Source: Riptortus pedestris (Eukaryota; Arthropoda; Insecta; Hemiptera; Alydidae). Taken from it: 64,000 bases of DNA. The stretch lies in the NCBI GenBank assembly GCA_019009955.1, contig CM032233.1, positions 114,816,501-114,880,500 on the forward strand, written 5' to 3'. The notes below the pieces were generated by a model, which saw nothing but the letters and a program-made list of their open reading frames with translations, searched no databases and was not told the origin of the DNA. A program made the position numbers and the translations under genes. Below are positions 49,201 to 56,076 of the stretch, one piece after another (positions within the stretch are counted from its first letter, which is position 1; each line of letters begins with the position of its first letter).

Positions 49201-52200
49201 ATATCCGAGCCAGTGATACTGCACTTTCTCCTTTTTCGAGTCGATTTATAATGTCTCTTCGATTTTATATTCAGAACATTGCGTTTACGCTTCTCCATTA
49301 TTCACGTTCGACACAAAATAACAACAATTCACGTACGTATTTATACTAACTTCACTGGCACAGTGTTATTCCTTTAAAAGGCAAACTAATACATACTGAA
49401 CTGAGAAGGGTCGGAGAAGGGGTGGGGGATGCTACTGGATGGAGAATTTCCACGAAAAGGTCTAGGATCCCGCGCACAAGTGATGCAAGGTTTGGAGAAA
49501 ATTTGTTCTTAGAATTAATTTTACAATTGGGAACAACACTCAGGCCAATGGTTCCGATAACTGAACGTTCCGATAATGGAGGTTCCGATAATCGAGGTCT
49601 TACTGTATTTAACTTCCAGCCAGAATGTAGTTTTGTGGATATTCCATTGACTCCAGGGGTTGTTGTTGTTGTTGTATAGGGTTTAAGGGCGAAAAACTAC
49701 CAGGTTATCATCGCCCTGTAATATTTATAATTCACATTTTGGAATCCTCATCCATATCGCCATTTTAACAATATAAACGATGATACGAGCAATTGCACTT
49801 TAAATTTCTTTGTATAAACTCGTGTTTTTTACAAAATTAAACAATTTATCGAGTTCTTTCGGGTCATCTCCAAGGGCCACTTCTATACTATTGGAAATAT
49901 TGTATTTGTTTCTAATATCTGTGTACTTATGGCATTGCATTAATATGTGATATATAGTCAGTTCTGTGTTACATTTCTCACAAATCGGGGGTTGACCTTT
50001 TGTCATAAGATAGCCATGCGTAAGTCGTGTGTGCCCAATTCGGAGTCTTCCTAATACAACCTCATCTCTTCTGTTGTCTCTTGTCGACTATTTCCATGGA
50101 CGGATGGTAGTTTTAATAGTTTTTAATTTATTGTTCTGGGTTTCATTCCACATGTGTTGCCAGTTTTTATTAATTTCTTCTTTGAGTGGTTGGTAGTTCT
50201 GCAGATGTAATTGTTGTTGGGGTGATGGAGTCGAGTTGATGGGCTTCTCTGGCTGCTAAATCTGCTTTTTCGTTTCCATCTATTCCCACGTGGCTTGGAA
50301 TCCACATGAAGTAGACGGCCCTTTTTAGTTCTCGGAGCATTTGTATTTGATTTTGTATTTTTTTTTTACTATTGGGTTGTTTGTGAATACATCTTTGATA
50401 CTCAATAGGGCACTCAACGAGTCAGTGCAAATCAGGAATTTTTCTTGAGTTGAGTGGTTGCAAATGCAGTGATATAGAGCGAATTTAATTGCGAATAGTT
50501 CGGCGGAATAGATGCTGGTTAATTTGTTGAGTTTGAATTTTTGACAGGCATTTTCTTCGTAGTAGGCGCAGGAGGAAGGCTCGGTAATTTTCGAACCATC
50601 AGTGTATAATTATCTTTGGGTGTTGATATTTTTCTATTTTATTAATGAAAGCTTCCTTTATTTTCCAATAGTTGATCTCTTGAGACGATTTGTTTATGAG
50701 TTTGGTGATTCCTGTATCTATAGATATTTCTTGAATTGTCCAAGGAGGAGTTGGGTCGAATTCATTAAGACTGTTTGAGTTTTGTAATAGTTTGTCTGTT
50801 ATGTTATTCAGCCTAATTCCAATAGGTTTTGGTGTTGTGGGGTTTTGGTCGTATAGCCGTGAGTAGAGAGGGTGGAATATACTCTGAAATGTCGGGTGAC
50901 CTCTCTGTGTCACTAGTTTGGATAAGTATTTAGCTGCCAGCTTTTGCCTTCTGAATGTCAATGGTGGGATTCCGGTTTCAGCACACAAGCTTATTGCTGG
51001 GCTAGAGCGGAAGGCTCCTATGGATAAACGTAGCCCAGCATTACGAATTGCATCTAGTTTGCATAATTTATTGAAGTTTTGCTGAGTCCGTATACAAAAC
51101 TGCCATAGTCCAATTTAGACAATACCAGAGCTTTGTATATTGTTAGCATGGTATTCCTATCTGCTCCCCATGATGTGTTAGCAAGTACTTTAAGAATTTT
51201 AAGCCTTTCAGATGTGCGTTTTTTGAGTTTGTCTATATGTACATTCCATGTCAGTTTGCTGTCGAGAGACATACCTAGGAATTTAGCATGGTTGACATAT
51301 TCTATTAGGGTGTTCTTAAGATAGAGTTGTGGTAAATCATTTAAATTTCTGCGCCTTGAGAATAATATGCACTTCGTTTTTTCGGGGGAAAACAAAAAAC
51401 CTGTTTTTTTTGACCATTCTATTAATCTAAGAGTCACAGCTTGTAGTTGTCTTTTGATATATGCCAAGCTTTGCGATCGGCAAATAATGGCAAAGTCATC
51501 AACGAACAGAAAGCCTTTTACATTGTTGGTAAGACATTTCGTTATTTCGTTCACTGCAATCAAAAAAAGATTTGTACTCAAAATACTTCCCTGTGGGACA
51601 CCTGATTTCATTGTTCTTTCTTTGGACAGTGTGTTTCCAACTGCCACTTGGAAATACCTTTCCTTTAGGAATTCCTGGATGAGTATGGGCATGTTGCCTC
51701 TATAACCCCATTGATGTAGTTGATTTAAGATATAAAAGCGCCATGCTGTGTCAAATGCTTTATGAATATCAAAAAATATTCCAATTGCGTGCTGTTTGTT
51801 AGCAAATGCATTTAGAATTTCCGCTTCTAATCTGGCCAGATGATCTATTGTAGACCGCTTTTTCCGGAACCCAGGGGTTGTCATACGTACCAATAATGAA
51901 ATACTACAGTTGAGAACTAGATAGTGAAATACAAAATTAGACACTTATGTTCACAAAGAATGATATATTTTCCTTCAATAAATATATAATGTGAGGCTTC
52001 ACTCAACAATCATGCCCATAATTTTCATTTGTAATTTTGGTGGCCTATGTAATTTCTTTTCTTATGTTATAGGAACTTTTGGTTATATTAATTATTTTTT
52101 GTAGATTTGAAAGAGTTTGACTATGTTTTCTCTGAAAATGGATTGGTTGCCATGAAGGATGGTGAAGTTTTTGCAAAAAAGGTAAATAAACATTATTCTT

Positions 52201-55200
52201 GAAATAATTATTAAACATGATATAGGCTAAATTATACTAGAAACCTTTTATCAATACTCTCATTGGTATCCATGTATCAGTGGACTTGTTCCAGAAGTAA
52301 ACATTTATGGACGAATAAAAAAATTGTAACCCACTTTTCAATAATAAAGACTAACCCATAATTTATGATTGCATAAGTATTGAAAAGTACAGAGCTCATG
52401 AGAACTAAGAATGTTGACTAGTGGCCTAAGATAAGACAACGTTTGTTGCTACTGTACTTCCAAACCCTTACTTGTTGCCCGTTTTAACTCGTACTTTAGG
52501 AAATTGTATGCTTTAAATAATTCATTTATGCTTTGTGTGACACATTTGAGTTATTGTGAATGCATATTGAAATATTGTTTGTGTGTGTCTGTTTTACATT
52601 TTCTATATGAGGAACTCTCAAAAACAATTCCAAACATGTGTAATGAGATTTGATTTTTTTTCACAAACCTACGCCCTTTCTGGGAGTGGATCATACATCA
52701 TCAGTGAAGGCCCATAAAATATAATGCGATATTCAGTTTTTGCTCATTGAGATACATAAGTCAATATTTCAATGCTTTATCTTTATTAGTCCTCAAGGCC
52801 TTTATACCTCTGACATTTCATTTTCAACAGTAGGACTTTGCTCAGGTTGGTTAACTACTGATTCTACTGTGGTTTTTAATATTTAACTTAATATATAAAG
52901 TTGACATATGACATTTAATATTTTTTTATAGTCAAATTAATTTACACATATTAGCCTTGTAAAATAAGACATTTAGTTTTTCTAACTTGTAACCTTTACA
53001 AAAAATTGTGAAGTTGTATTTTTGTATATAATAATTTATTATTTACGTCCACATTATGCTACTATGGCTAATCGGGACGGGTTATCTACAGGTTAACACC
53101 CTTTTCTATCCAGGGCGGGCCTAAGGAGTTTATTTAATAAGTCCGTCACTAAATAAATTTCTACTGCCCAGGGCGGGAATCTAACCTGTCACTCTAGGTC
53201 TACCCCATGAGATTAAGACCAATGCCTTAACTCACACGGCCAATCTGAGCTGTATTTTTGTAATTTTACTACAATTTGAAGTTTTCTTCCTTGACTCATT
53301 GTTTATTTATATGACATTTAGCTTAGTTATGACTGTGTTTACCTAATTATGTCCCTTGGCCACATAATCTTATTTACTTCATAAATTTCTGTTTCCTGAA
53401 AAAAAAAATCCTGAATGTCTGCTTCATTAAAAGTACTAAAAGTGCTTAATTCTTTCCAAGCAATATTACTGTAAGTGAGCATTATTTGAGAGTGGGCATG
53501 GTTGGTACAAAGATAATTGATTTTTCACTCTTCTGCTTTTGAATAGCATTTATTTGTACTGGGTTATTATATAAGTAATTATTAGAAGCTTTGGCTTTAC
53601 CTTTATTAACCACATGCTTAATTTTCTTCATGATAACATTGATAGAACAAGTTCACTTTGTTCTATTCCCTAAGGGAAAAATAAGTTAATGGATTTATAA
53701 AACCACAAGAAAGGAGTAAAGAAAAGATTTAACAAAGAATATGTTTATTGTGAACTTAATACAAATAATCCATGAGCTTGAAATTGAACTTACAAGTTAA
53801 TAAAGTTTAAACTAACTATTTACTGTTTCCAAAGAATACATGATATTTATATTTTACTCCATAATTATATTAGTATAGGCATAATAATTATGCTTAGATA
53901 AATTTTAGTAGATAAAGATCTTTTTTTTATATGTAAATTTCAGAACATTGCTGAGCAGTTGGGTGAAGATGTTTTACAAACATTCATTAATGGCTGCCTT
54001 GAATATATGTCAACCATTGCACTTCCTGTTAAACGGGGAACATTTATTGAATATCGCACTGGTTTAATAAATGTTTGTCCTGTTGGTCGAAATTGTTCTC
54101 AAGAGGAGCGTGATGCTTTTGAGCAGTATGACCTTACCAATCATGTTAGAGAAAAATTTATAAATCATTTGAAAGCTAAGTTTCCAGCTCTACCTTTGGA
54201 GTATCTTATAGGCAAGTATAAAACAAATATTGACTTTTATTTATTTTTCTTCTTCAAAGATGTTTTTCAGTTGTATTTTTAATAAATTATTATTAAAAAT
54301 GCAACACTTATTTCACTGAGGCATGGTCCTGCTGAAATCATCATTTCTAAATAGTATAAAATCGTACTTATTATGGAGTAGTTTGTTTCTCCACTTTGAC
54401 CATGCTCAAAGCTGGTTGGCGGAAACATCTCACCAATCTCTAGGCTCATTTTTATACAGTAATTAGCATTAGCGAGAGATTATTCCATACCTGGCAGGAT
54501 AAATGATAACATAACATATATGTTAACTGAACTATTTCAATTTTATTCAATAAAAATATACCTATACTGTATCGTGAGGTCAATCGACCCATCAACTTTT
54601 ACGACTCCACCAATAGATTGTGCTAAAGTGTTATCCAACATTTATTTTAGTCCTAACTAAAAAATTCTTTTCACACCTGATTTGCAATATGAGAAAAATA
54701 CGCTAGAGGGTTGCTCAAACAGTGAGATTTTTCATGGGGCCAAATTACCCCATGCTGTAGTTATGCTTCTCGACCTTCGTTAGTCTATTAATGGGCTTTT
54801 TGCCTGCCATCACTTATCAACTGATAGCCTATTAATCGGCTTTCAGCTATCGACTGGTTTCATCCAGTTGGATTTACTGTTTTGTTAACAGGACTAAGCC
54901 GGTCCTTACTGAGTGGCAGCCTCAACCACGACCAGTTGGTTAAGTATTGAGGTGTTAACTGCTGTTAGTTCTTCTCAATTTTATTTTTTTTTTCATTTGA
55001 GTGCTTTTATATAGCTGGTTCTCTTTTTCCTTATGTCTACGCAAAACTCATTCACTTTACCACTCGACCAATTGTCTTCTATATCTTGAAGTTGGTAGAA
55101 CAAGAATTCTTTCTTGGTTTTTCTCAAAGTTTTATTAACTGCTTTTTGAGTAGCCTTGTACCTATCTTTAGATACCTTCTCCCTTTTGCTTAGGCTGAGG

Positions 55201-56076
55201 ATATTTAATTTTCTTCTTCCTTTGGGAGCTTTATATTCCAGTAAATACCACCAAATCAAATGATAGTTCAGTTTATTTGCTATTTATGTTCTTTGGATGA
55301 GTAAAAGTCATTTGATAGACCCAGTGTTAATTTGATTAGCTAGGTAAACACATATTTACTATTCTAATTGTCTCACTGGAAACATATAGGGAAGATAGTT
55401 TATTCACCCATTGTTGTTCTAAATCAATGCTATTGCAACATACAGCTCAGTGAGTATTTTAGTATTATTAAACTGCTAACACTATGTTTCTTAGATGTGT
55501 ATAGAATTTAATTAATTACGTTTATATTACTCAGGGAATGGCTTGCATTCATTGTGAATATAATTATGTTTCATGTGTTTTATGAATATGTTTTCTAGAT
55601 TTAAAGCCTCTACTTAGAAATGGTTCCTTATATCTTCTTATTTTATTTATTATTAGTTCATAGTGATCTATTATATTGATTAGGTTTGGTTATAGGCTAA
55701 TGGACAAGAAATGATAATTCCAAACAGTCATTTTAACTCACTATTATTTATAGTGAATGGACATTTAAAAAAAAAATACTATGACATTATTGCATTTTAA
55801 AAATTGTATTGCTAATTCAATTTGCTATTGATTCTAGGAGGGCAAATTAGCTTTGACGTGTTTCCAAAAGGATGGAATAAAACTTACTGCTTGCAATTTC
55901 TGACACAATTTGACAAAATTTATTTCTGTGGTGATAAGTGCAATCCAGGAGGGAATGACTATGAATTATTCTCTCACCCTAAAGTGATTGGAACTAAAAC
56001 TAAAGGTCCCAATGACACCAAGGAATACATTCAAAAGTTGTATGATCAACATGCTGTTGGTGATACTGCCGTCTGA
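23786..56076 (+). CDS. Pmm: Phosphomannomutase (PMM1/PMM2 family), five coding exons
   Basis: Exons 23786-23854, 44989-45103, 52105-52181, 53944-54211 and 55838-56076 join in phase to 255 residues, the usual length (human PMM2 246, PMM1 262). The enzyme converts mannose-6-phosphate to mannose-1-phosphate in the cytosol, feeding GDP-mannose synthesis for N-glycosylation and GPI anchors. HAD-superfamily marks: LFDVDGT near residue 12, with Asp13 as nucleophile and Asp15 as acid/base; IGLVGGSD; FDYVFSENGLVA; the cap-domain run LPVKRGTFIEYR, then PVGRNCSQEER, which holds the arginines that bind the substrate phosphate in known PMMs; GGQISFDVFPKGW; and PGGNDYE for Mg2+ binding. The start codon at 23786 is the first ATG in frame and has a good context (AAGATGG). 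No frameshift or stop occurs, so the gene looks functional. Introns 1 and 2 are packed with transposons. Confidence 0.96.
23855..25262. other. PMM intron 1, proximal part
   Basis: AT-rich intron sequence. A 71-codon frame at 24704-24919 has no recognisable motif. No repeat recognised. Confidence 0.4.
25275..25496 (-). repeat. tRNA-derived SINE, full copy
   Basis: A 222-bp unit. On the minus strand its head has a pol III A box TGGCCGAGTGG and a B box GGTTCGATTCC, the spacing and sequence of a Ser/Leu-type tRNA. The body (GGTGGTAACCTGTAGATTAC) and a TTTATTTA-type tail follow. It is flanked by 12-bp target duplications AATAATAAATGA at 25263-25274 and 25497-25508. Further copies: 53027-53250 and 60110-60331 (full), 59521-59578, 2274-2535 and 3260-3358 (partial). 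Confidence 0.9.
25509..25895. other. Unassigned intron stretch
   Basis: No feature recognised. Confidence 0.3.
25896..26022 (+). mobile_element. Helentron-like element (family A), 5' part interrupted by mariner
   Basis: TTTTTAGCAGATTTCCATTA through GACGAAAATGAGGTCC, then ATTCATATATA, where the mariner is inserted. TA repeats resume on the far side (27180-27247), so the mariner landed in the (TA)n core. Confidence 0.6.
26025..27179 (+). mobile_element. mariner element
   Basis: A 1155-bp element. The terminal inverted repeats begin GGGTATGGGAATAAGTTTTA on both strands and match over about 30 bp. They are flanked by TA target duplications (26023-26024, 27180-27181). It carries one transposase gene, described separately. 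The well-matched ends suggest a fairly recent arrival in the intron, in a TA tract. Confidence 0.93.
26149..27104 (+). pseudogene. mariner transposase, inactivated
   Basis: Frame 1 (to 26691) reads the end of the N-terminal DNA-binding part (YGDHAPSEATC), a helix-turn-helix (TLEELATALGVVRSTIGKRL) and the first catalytic Asp in TGDEKWIHYDN. A shift of frame near 26655 follows CIWW; the continuing sequence DMRGVVYYELLKQSETIN is in another frame, with a stop at 26747-26749. The rest (26802-27104) has the second Asp in HDNARPH and the third in PHPPYSPDIAPSDYHLF, which is the D,D34D pattern of mariner. The first open frame has no ATG. At least two disabling changes mean no active enzyme. Confidence 0.92.
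27246..30287 (+). mobile_element. Helitron-like element (family B) expanded by a tandem array
   Basis: Starts after a TA tract with AAAATTGTAACCTCTGTCTG and ends with the hairpin CCCGGGCATTGCCGGG, the spacer TATATTAG and CTAG (30284-30287). Between the conserved 5' block (to about 27540) and 3' block lie about eight copies of a 298-bp repeat, making a 3-kb element from what is a 0.77-kb element at 10517-11285. No Rep/helicase frame. Confidence 0.55.
27540..30000 (-). repeat. 298-bp tandem repeat array, block 1
   Basis: Units recur at about 27607, 27909, 28207, 28497, 28796, 29094, 29392 and 29690, measured at the segment ACTTTTTTCGTATACCG. Several spacings are exactly 298 bp and the central units are almost identical. 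The outer units are more diverged, as expected when unequal exchange homogenises the middle. Each unit opens a minus-strand frame of 87-120 codons starting MYITKVTLNNKINNFCYV. The frames run into the next unit because 298 is not a multiple of three. They look like by-products of the repeat rather than genes. Confidence 0.9.
30288..30416. other. Spacer between family B elements
   Basis: Short AT-rich stretch, no feature recognised. Confidence 0.3.
30417..30585 (+). mobile_element. Helitron-like element (family B), 3' fragment
   Basis: Ends TTTCCCGAGCGAAGCCGGGT, spacer, CTAG (30582-30585) then T. The preceding block with CTTTACGGGGAAAAGTGCGC resembles the text near 21245-21290. Confidence 0.5.
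30596..33012 (+). mobile_element. Helitron-like element (family B) with a second tandem array
   Basis: Starts AAAATTGTAACCTCTGTCTG just 11 bp after the preceding CTAG terminus, so elements lie head to tail. Ends CCCGAGCGAAGCCGGG, AATCTGAG, CTAG (33009-33012) at a TA tract. Contains about six 298-bp units. Confidence 0.55.
30940..32690 (-). repeat. 298-bp tandem repeat array, block 2
   Basis: Units at about 30954, 31252, 31544, 31842, 32130 and 32427. Two spacings are shorter (292 and 288 bp) because of small deletions (for example the loss of TTTGTTATA near 31536). The repeat is the same as in block 1, so the two arrays share an origin. Confidence 0.85.
33027..34580 (+). mobile_element. Helitron-like element (family B) with a third, older array
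   Basis: Begins AAAATTGTAACCTCTGTCTG and ends CCCGAGCGAAGCCGGATACC with a degraded terminus. About three 298-300-bp units (33406, 33706, 34006) are much more diverged than in blocks 1 and 2. A near-pure A run lies at 34330-34369. Confidence 0.5.
34581..35742. other. Unassigned intron stretch
   Basis: Mostly AT-rich. A weak family A remnant may lie at 34945-35050 (GTTAATGGCTGAAATGGGTC). A GC-richer patch at 35375-35440 is unassigned. No gene recognised. Confidence 0.35.
35924..36849 (-). pseudogene. Inverted left arm with a partial GIY-YIG copy
   Basis: The minus strand encodes the same nuclease segment as the right arm (KIPGIYSIPCSCGSEYIGQT) and the C-terminal tail (IEIAKCPNNFNREDGYRLSK). 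A shift near 36410-36440 separates them. Its first codons (LPEEKRHLMTALLKNGYGKE) match the right arm from 38172 onward. Sequence similarity with the right arm fades near 36750. Confidence 0.85.
35971..36014 (-). ncRNA. Candidate hammerhead ribozyme, left arm
   Basis: Inverted copy of the same motif: GGC/GCC stem I, CTGAGGA core (36003-36009 on the minus strand), GCTAG/CTAGC stem II and GAAACGTT. The loop of stem II differs by one base from the right-arm copy, while stems and core are unchanged. Confidence 0.72.
36795..38655 (+). pseudogene. Penelope-like RT and GIY-YIG endonuclease, inactivated
   Basis: Order: N-terminal segment with LFKGFNFAVAPGKIP and VLPADKGNATVVMKREEYIE; RT motifs DPTNRIKNEI, RLYGLPKIHK, MRPIVNSIGS, SFDVVTF, then after a shift DGASMGSPISPNAADAYME, RYVGDTFVIW, and KIPFLDVLGERKPNGQ; then the GIY-YIG nuclease (IPGIYSIPCSCGSDYIGQTG, NTRAAEH). 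Disabling changes: a stop at 37520-37522, a shift near 37605, another between 38055 and 38172, and a Gly where the first Asp of the family YVDD box belongs. The nuclease segment ends early by a stop at 38652-38654. Confidence 0.92.
38890..38935 (+). ncRNA. Candidate hammerhead ribozyme, right arm
   Basis: Core CTGAGGA (38896-38902), stem II GCTAG/CTAGC (38904-38908 with 38917-38921), GAAA (38922-38925), the self-complementary ACGT of a very short stem III (38925-38928), expected cleavage after the T at 38929, and stem I GCC/GGC (38893-38895 with 38930-38932). Penelope-like elements are known to carry hammerheads with minimal stem III that act best as dimers. All conserved core positions are present. 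Confidence 0.75.
39058..39260 (-). pseudogene. hAT transposase C-terminal remnant
   Basis: The minus strand reads CALGSTYKCDQFFSMMKVNK, then SKHHTRLTDDNLENSFHLCI, SGIN, a stop, and NIDGLVSQIQAQVSH ending in TGA. This matches the C-terminal dimerisation region of hAT transposases of the Charlie8/GTF2IRD2-like group (C.Q.FS.M...K...R.RLTDe.Le..L). One internal stop. The catalytic core is absent. Confidence 0.7.
39383..41139. other. Unassigned intron stretch
   Basis: 1.75 kb without a supported gene. A T run at 40374-40390. A purine-rich part at 39520-39660 repeats AAAAAGGATTTTAG(G/A)TGGA twice (about 39553 and 39601). Confidence 0.4.
41140..41856 (+). pseudogene. LINE reverse transcriptase C-terminal remnant
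   Basis: Reads VKEFCYLGSIITEDNDSSAE in one frame, then, after stops and shifts, a degraded middle, then VEVLNEVSRSKNLIKAIKKK, RRVKLLGCIMSRNDFI and GRRRPRKSCFQDIKHLMDFS. This is the familiar end of many arthropod endonuclease-reverse transcriptases (F.YLGS.It.D...E...RI, lG..mR......i.eGk..G.R.rGRPR). The catalytic part is missing and at least three shifts are present. Confidence 0.75.
42060..42440 (-). pseudogene. Unidentified coding-like segment
   Basis: The minus strand reads TLKTNSLCLKIRENDKLCLL, KFEGIPIKYSERNHVLRLNC and EETVARQLREANLLGHAVAL, then a stop. In a neighbouring frame it goes on as YQWALGHKEFTVEEFSFKYL and VVFDRDFHK. The composition looks like real protein rather than random AT-rich translation, and the frame change suggests a broken copy. 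I do not recognise the family. It could be a retropseudogene or a piece of an unknown element. A family A remnant (42395-42455) overlaps its start. Confidence 0.4.
42456..43195. other. Unassigned intron stretch
   Basis: A somewhat GC-richer patch at 42530-42850 begins and ends with mirror-like phrases: TTAACACTTTCACTGCCACC near 42532 and TGGCAGCGAAAGTGTTAA near 42834. This suggests a MITE with inverted ends of about 18 bp and a length of about 320 bp. The remainder is AT-rich. Confidence 0.4.
42532..42851. mobile_element. Possible MITE with inverted ends
   Basis: Left end TTAACACTTTCACTGCCACC. The right end, read on the other strand, is TTAACACTTTCGCTGCCACC, one mismatch in 20. TTAA at both tips would fit a piggyBac-like target site. 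The interior has no reading frame. Confidence 0.65.
43196..43560. repeat. (TA)n tract and GC-richer block of unknown origin
   Basis: TA microsatellite (43196-43222), then about 330 bp much richer in G+C than the intron around it (GCAGGGGCAGAGGGGTTGTG, later CACCCCCCTCGGGTATATTG). No frame or family recognised. The sharp change of composition suggests an inserted repeat. Confidence 0.4.
43561..44988. other. PMM intron 1, distal part
   Basis: AT-rich sequence leading to the exon 2 acceptor. No gene or clear repeat recognised. Confidence 0.4.
44989..45103 (+). CDS. Pmm: PMM exon 2
   Basis: Encodes SIDPDFRSYVLNLKKVMHIG followed by LVGGSDMCKIAEQMGGPQ, preceded by TATGTTAG and followed by the donor GTATGT. 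Starts in phase 0 and ends with one extra base. The family GGSD motif lies here. Confidence 0.93.
45488..46560 (-). pseudogene. Second mariner, old remnant
   Basis: The minus strand preserves VYYERLKSGETVNTE-like text, KVILIHDNAPSRLAKRTMET (second catalytic Asp region), SDWFDSKQELFWRGFHILPE and a degraded LVPSQL where the third Asp motif belongs, with several stops. One terminal repeat is visible at 45492 (CCAGGAGTGTAAATATGAAA, then CCGGAA), a type known for mariner ends. It is a different subfamily from the element at 26025-27179 and clearly older. Confidence 0.75.
46561..47367. other. Unassigned intron stretch
   Basis: AT-rich intron 2 sequence. Open frames of 64-76 codons show no motifs. 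Confidence 0.35.
47370..49605 (-). mobile_element. Tigger/pogo element
   Basis: A 2236-bp element. The plus strand begins CAGTAGGACCTCGATTATCG and the end, read on the other strand, begins CAGTAAGACCTCGATTATCG. TA target duplications lie at 47368-47369 and 49606-49607. Inside the ends lie repeated CCGATAATCGA-type motifs (for example 47412-47425, 49568-49578, 49584-49596), likely transposase-binding sites. One transposase gene on the minus strand. Confidence 0.93.
47702..49297 (-). pseudogene. Tigger/pogo transposase, inactivated
   Basis: Starts at an ATG at 49297 (MEKRKRNVLNIKSK). A frame shift near 49255 precedes the psq-type helix-turn-helix (DIINRLEKGESAVSLARIFN, VGKATISAIKNN). The CENPB-type DNA-binding domain follows (LEEAMFVWFLQKRSLGEPIS, ASTGWLQKFKS). 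A stop at 48906-48908 falls where the family has Arg before HGIR; a CGA to TGA change would explain it. The rest is one 374-codon frame with the DDE nuclease: NADESGVNW, LLLLDNAPSH and IQPMDQGVIE hold the three acidic residues. Jerky/Tigger-like. Two lesions only, so the copy is rather young. Confidence 0.92.
49664..51870 (-). mobile_element. 5'-truncated LINE (I/Jockey-like, with RNase H)
   Basis: On the minus strand the element starts within the RT domain and ends in a (CAA)n tail at 49659-49675. An 11-bp direct repeat CCAGGGGTTGT at 51871-51881 and 49653-49663 looks like the target duplication; it overlaps the tail by a few bases. Truncation at the 5' end and a simple-repeat tail are typical of target-primed reverse transcription. 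It lies 48 bp from the Tigger element. Confidence 0.8.
49800..51910 (-). pseudogene. LINE reverse transcriptase, RNase H and C-terminal motif, inactivated
   Basis: RT: GFRKKRSTIDHLARLEAEIL, FFDIHKAFDTAW, SGVPQGSILSTNLFLIAVNE, FLFVDDFAIICRS (catalytic FVDD), KFLGMSLDSKLTWNVHI. A shift near 51065 leads to KLDAIRNAGLRLSIGAFRSS, and a further shift near 50605 to RNase H: YTDGSKITEPS, IYSAELFAIKFAL, CTDSLSALLSI and SHVGIDGNEKADLAARE hold the four acidic residues. The C-terminal CEKCNTELTIYHILMQC lies at 49900-49980. RT plus RNase H plus C-terminal Cys motif fits the I group. The N-terminal half (endonuclease) is absent. Confidence 0.88.
51882..52104. other. End of PMM intron 2
   Basis: AT-rich sequence ending in the exon 3 acceptor TTTTTTGTAG. 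Confidence 0.5.
52105..52181 (+). CDS. Pmm: PMM exon 3
   Basis: The shared codon makes Y, then LKEFDYVFSENGLVAMKDGE and VFAKK. Acceptor TTTTTTGTAG, donor GTAAAT. The phase matches its neighbours exactly. Confidence 0.93.
52182..53014. other. PMM intron 3, first part
   Basis: No feature recognised in this AT-rich stretch. Confidence 0.4.
53027..53250 (-). repeat. tRNA-derived SINE, full copy in PMM intron 3
   Basis: Same family as 25275-25496. Target duplications TGTATTTTTGTA at 53015-53026 and 53251-53262. The pol III boxes are mutated (B box reads GGTTAGATTCC on the minus strand), so it is older. Confidence 0.88.
53263..53943. other. PMM intron 3, last part
   Basis: No feature recognised. 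Ends with the acceptor AAATTTCAG. Confidence 0.4.
53944..54211 (+). CDS. Pmm: PMM exon 4
   Basis: 89 codons plus one base, NIAEQLGEDV to PALPLEYLI, covering the cap domain and the KRGTFIEYR / PVGRNC arginine motifs. Acceptor AAATTTCAG. The donor is GC, in AG/GCAAGT. The reading frame does run past the junction to a stop at 54280, but only the GC splice joins to exon 5 in phase and with the family sequence. Confidence 0.92.
54212..54217 (+). promoter_or_regulatory. GC splice donor of PMM intron 4
   Basis: AG/GCAAGT. Every other position matches the donor consensus, as is known for GC-AG introns, which need strong pairing to U1. The acceptor GATTCTAG precedes 55838. Confidence 0.9.
54281..54984. 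other. PMM intron 4, first part
   Basis: AT-rich. A patch at 54700-54960 is somewhat richer in G+C and contains a repeated phrase (GATAGCCTATTAATCGGCTT and a similar GTCTATTAATGGGCTTT), possibly repeat debris. Confidence 0.35.
54985..55262 (-). pseudogene. LINE linker fragment
   Basis: The minus-strand frame contains SKREKVSKDRYKATQKAVNK, TLRKTKKEFLFYQLQDIEDN and KVNEFCVDIRKKRTSYIKAL. It is a basic, helical segment typical of the region between endonuclease and RT in CR1/RTE-like LINEs (K.y...rk..kK..R..K..y....i........FW..I...r). No catalytic motif. Confidence 0.5.
55263..55837. other. PMM intron 4, last part
   Basis: AT-rich, no feature apart from the acceptor. Confidence 0.4.
55838..56076 (+). 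CDS. Pmm: PMM exon 5 and stop
   Basis: Starts after GATTCTAG. The shared codon gives G, then GQISFDVFPKGWNKTYCLQF and on to PGGNDYELFSHP, ending QHAVGDTAV and TGA. A candidate polyadenylation signal ATTAAA lies at 56122-56127. Confidence 0.93.

Noticed and set aside
54212..54282. PMM exon 4 ending at the in-frame stop near 54280
   Set aside because: It would remove the conserved GGQISFDVF and PGGNDYE part that is present in exon 5. The GC donor joins them exactly.
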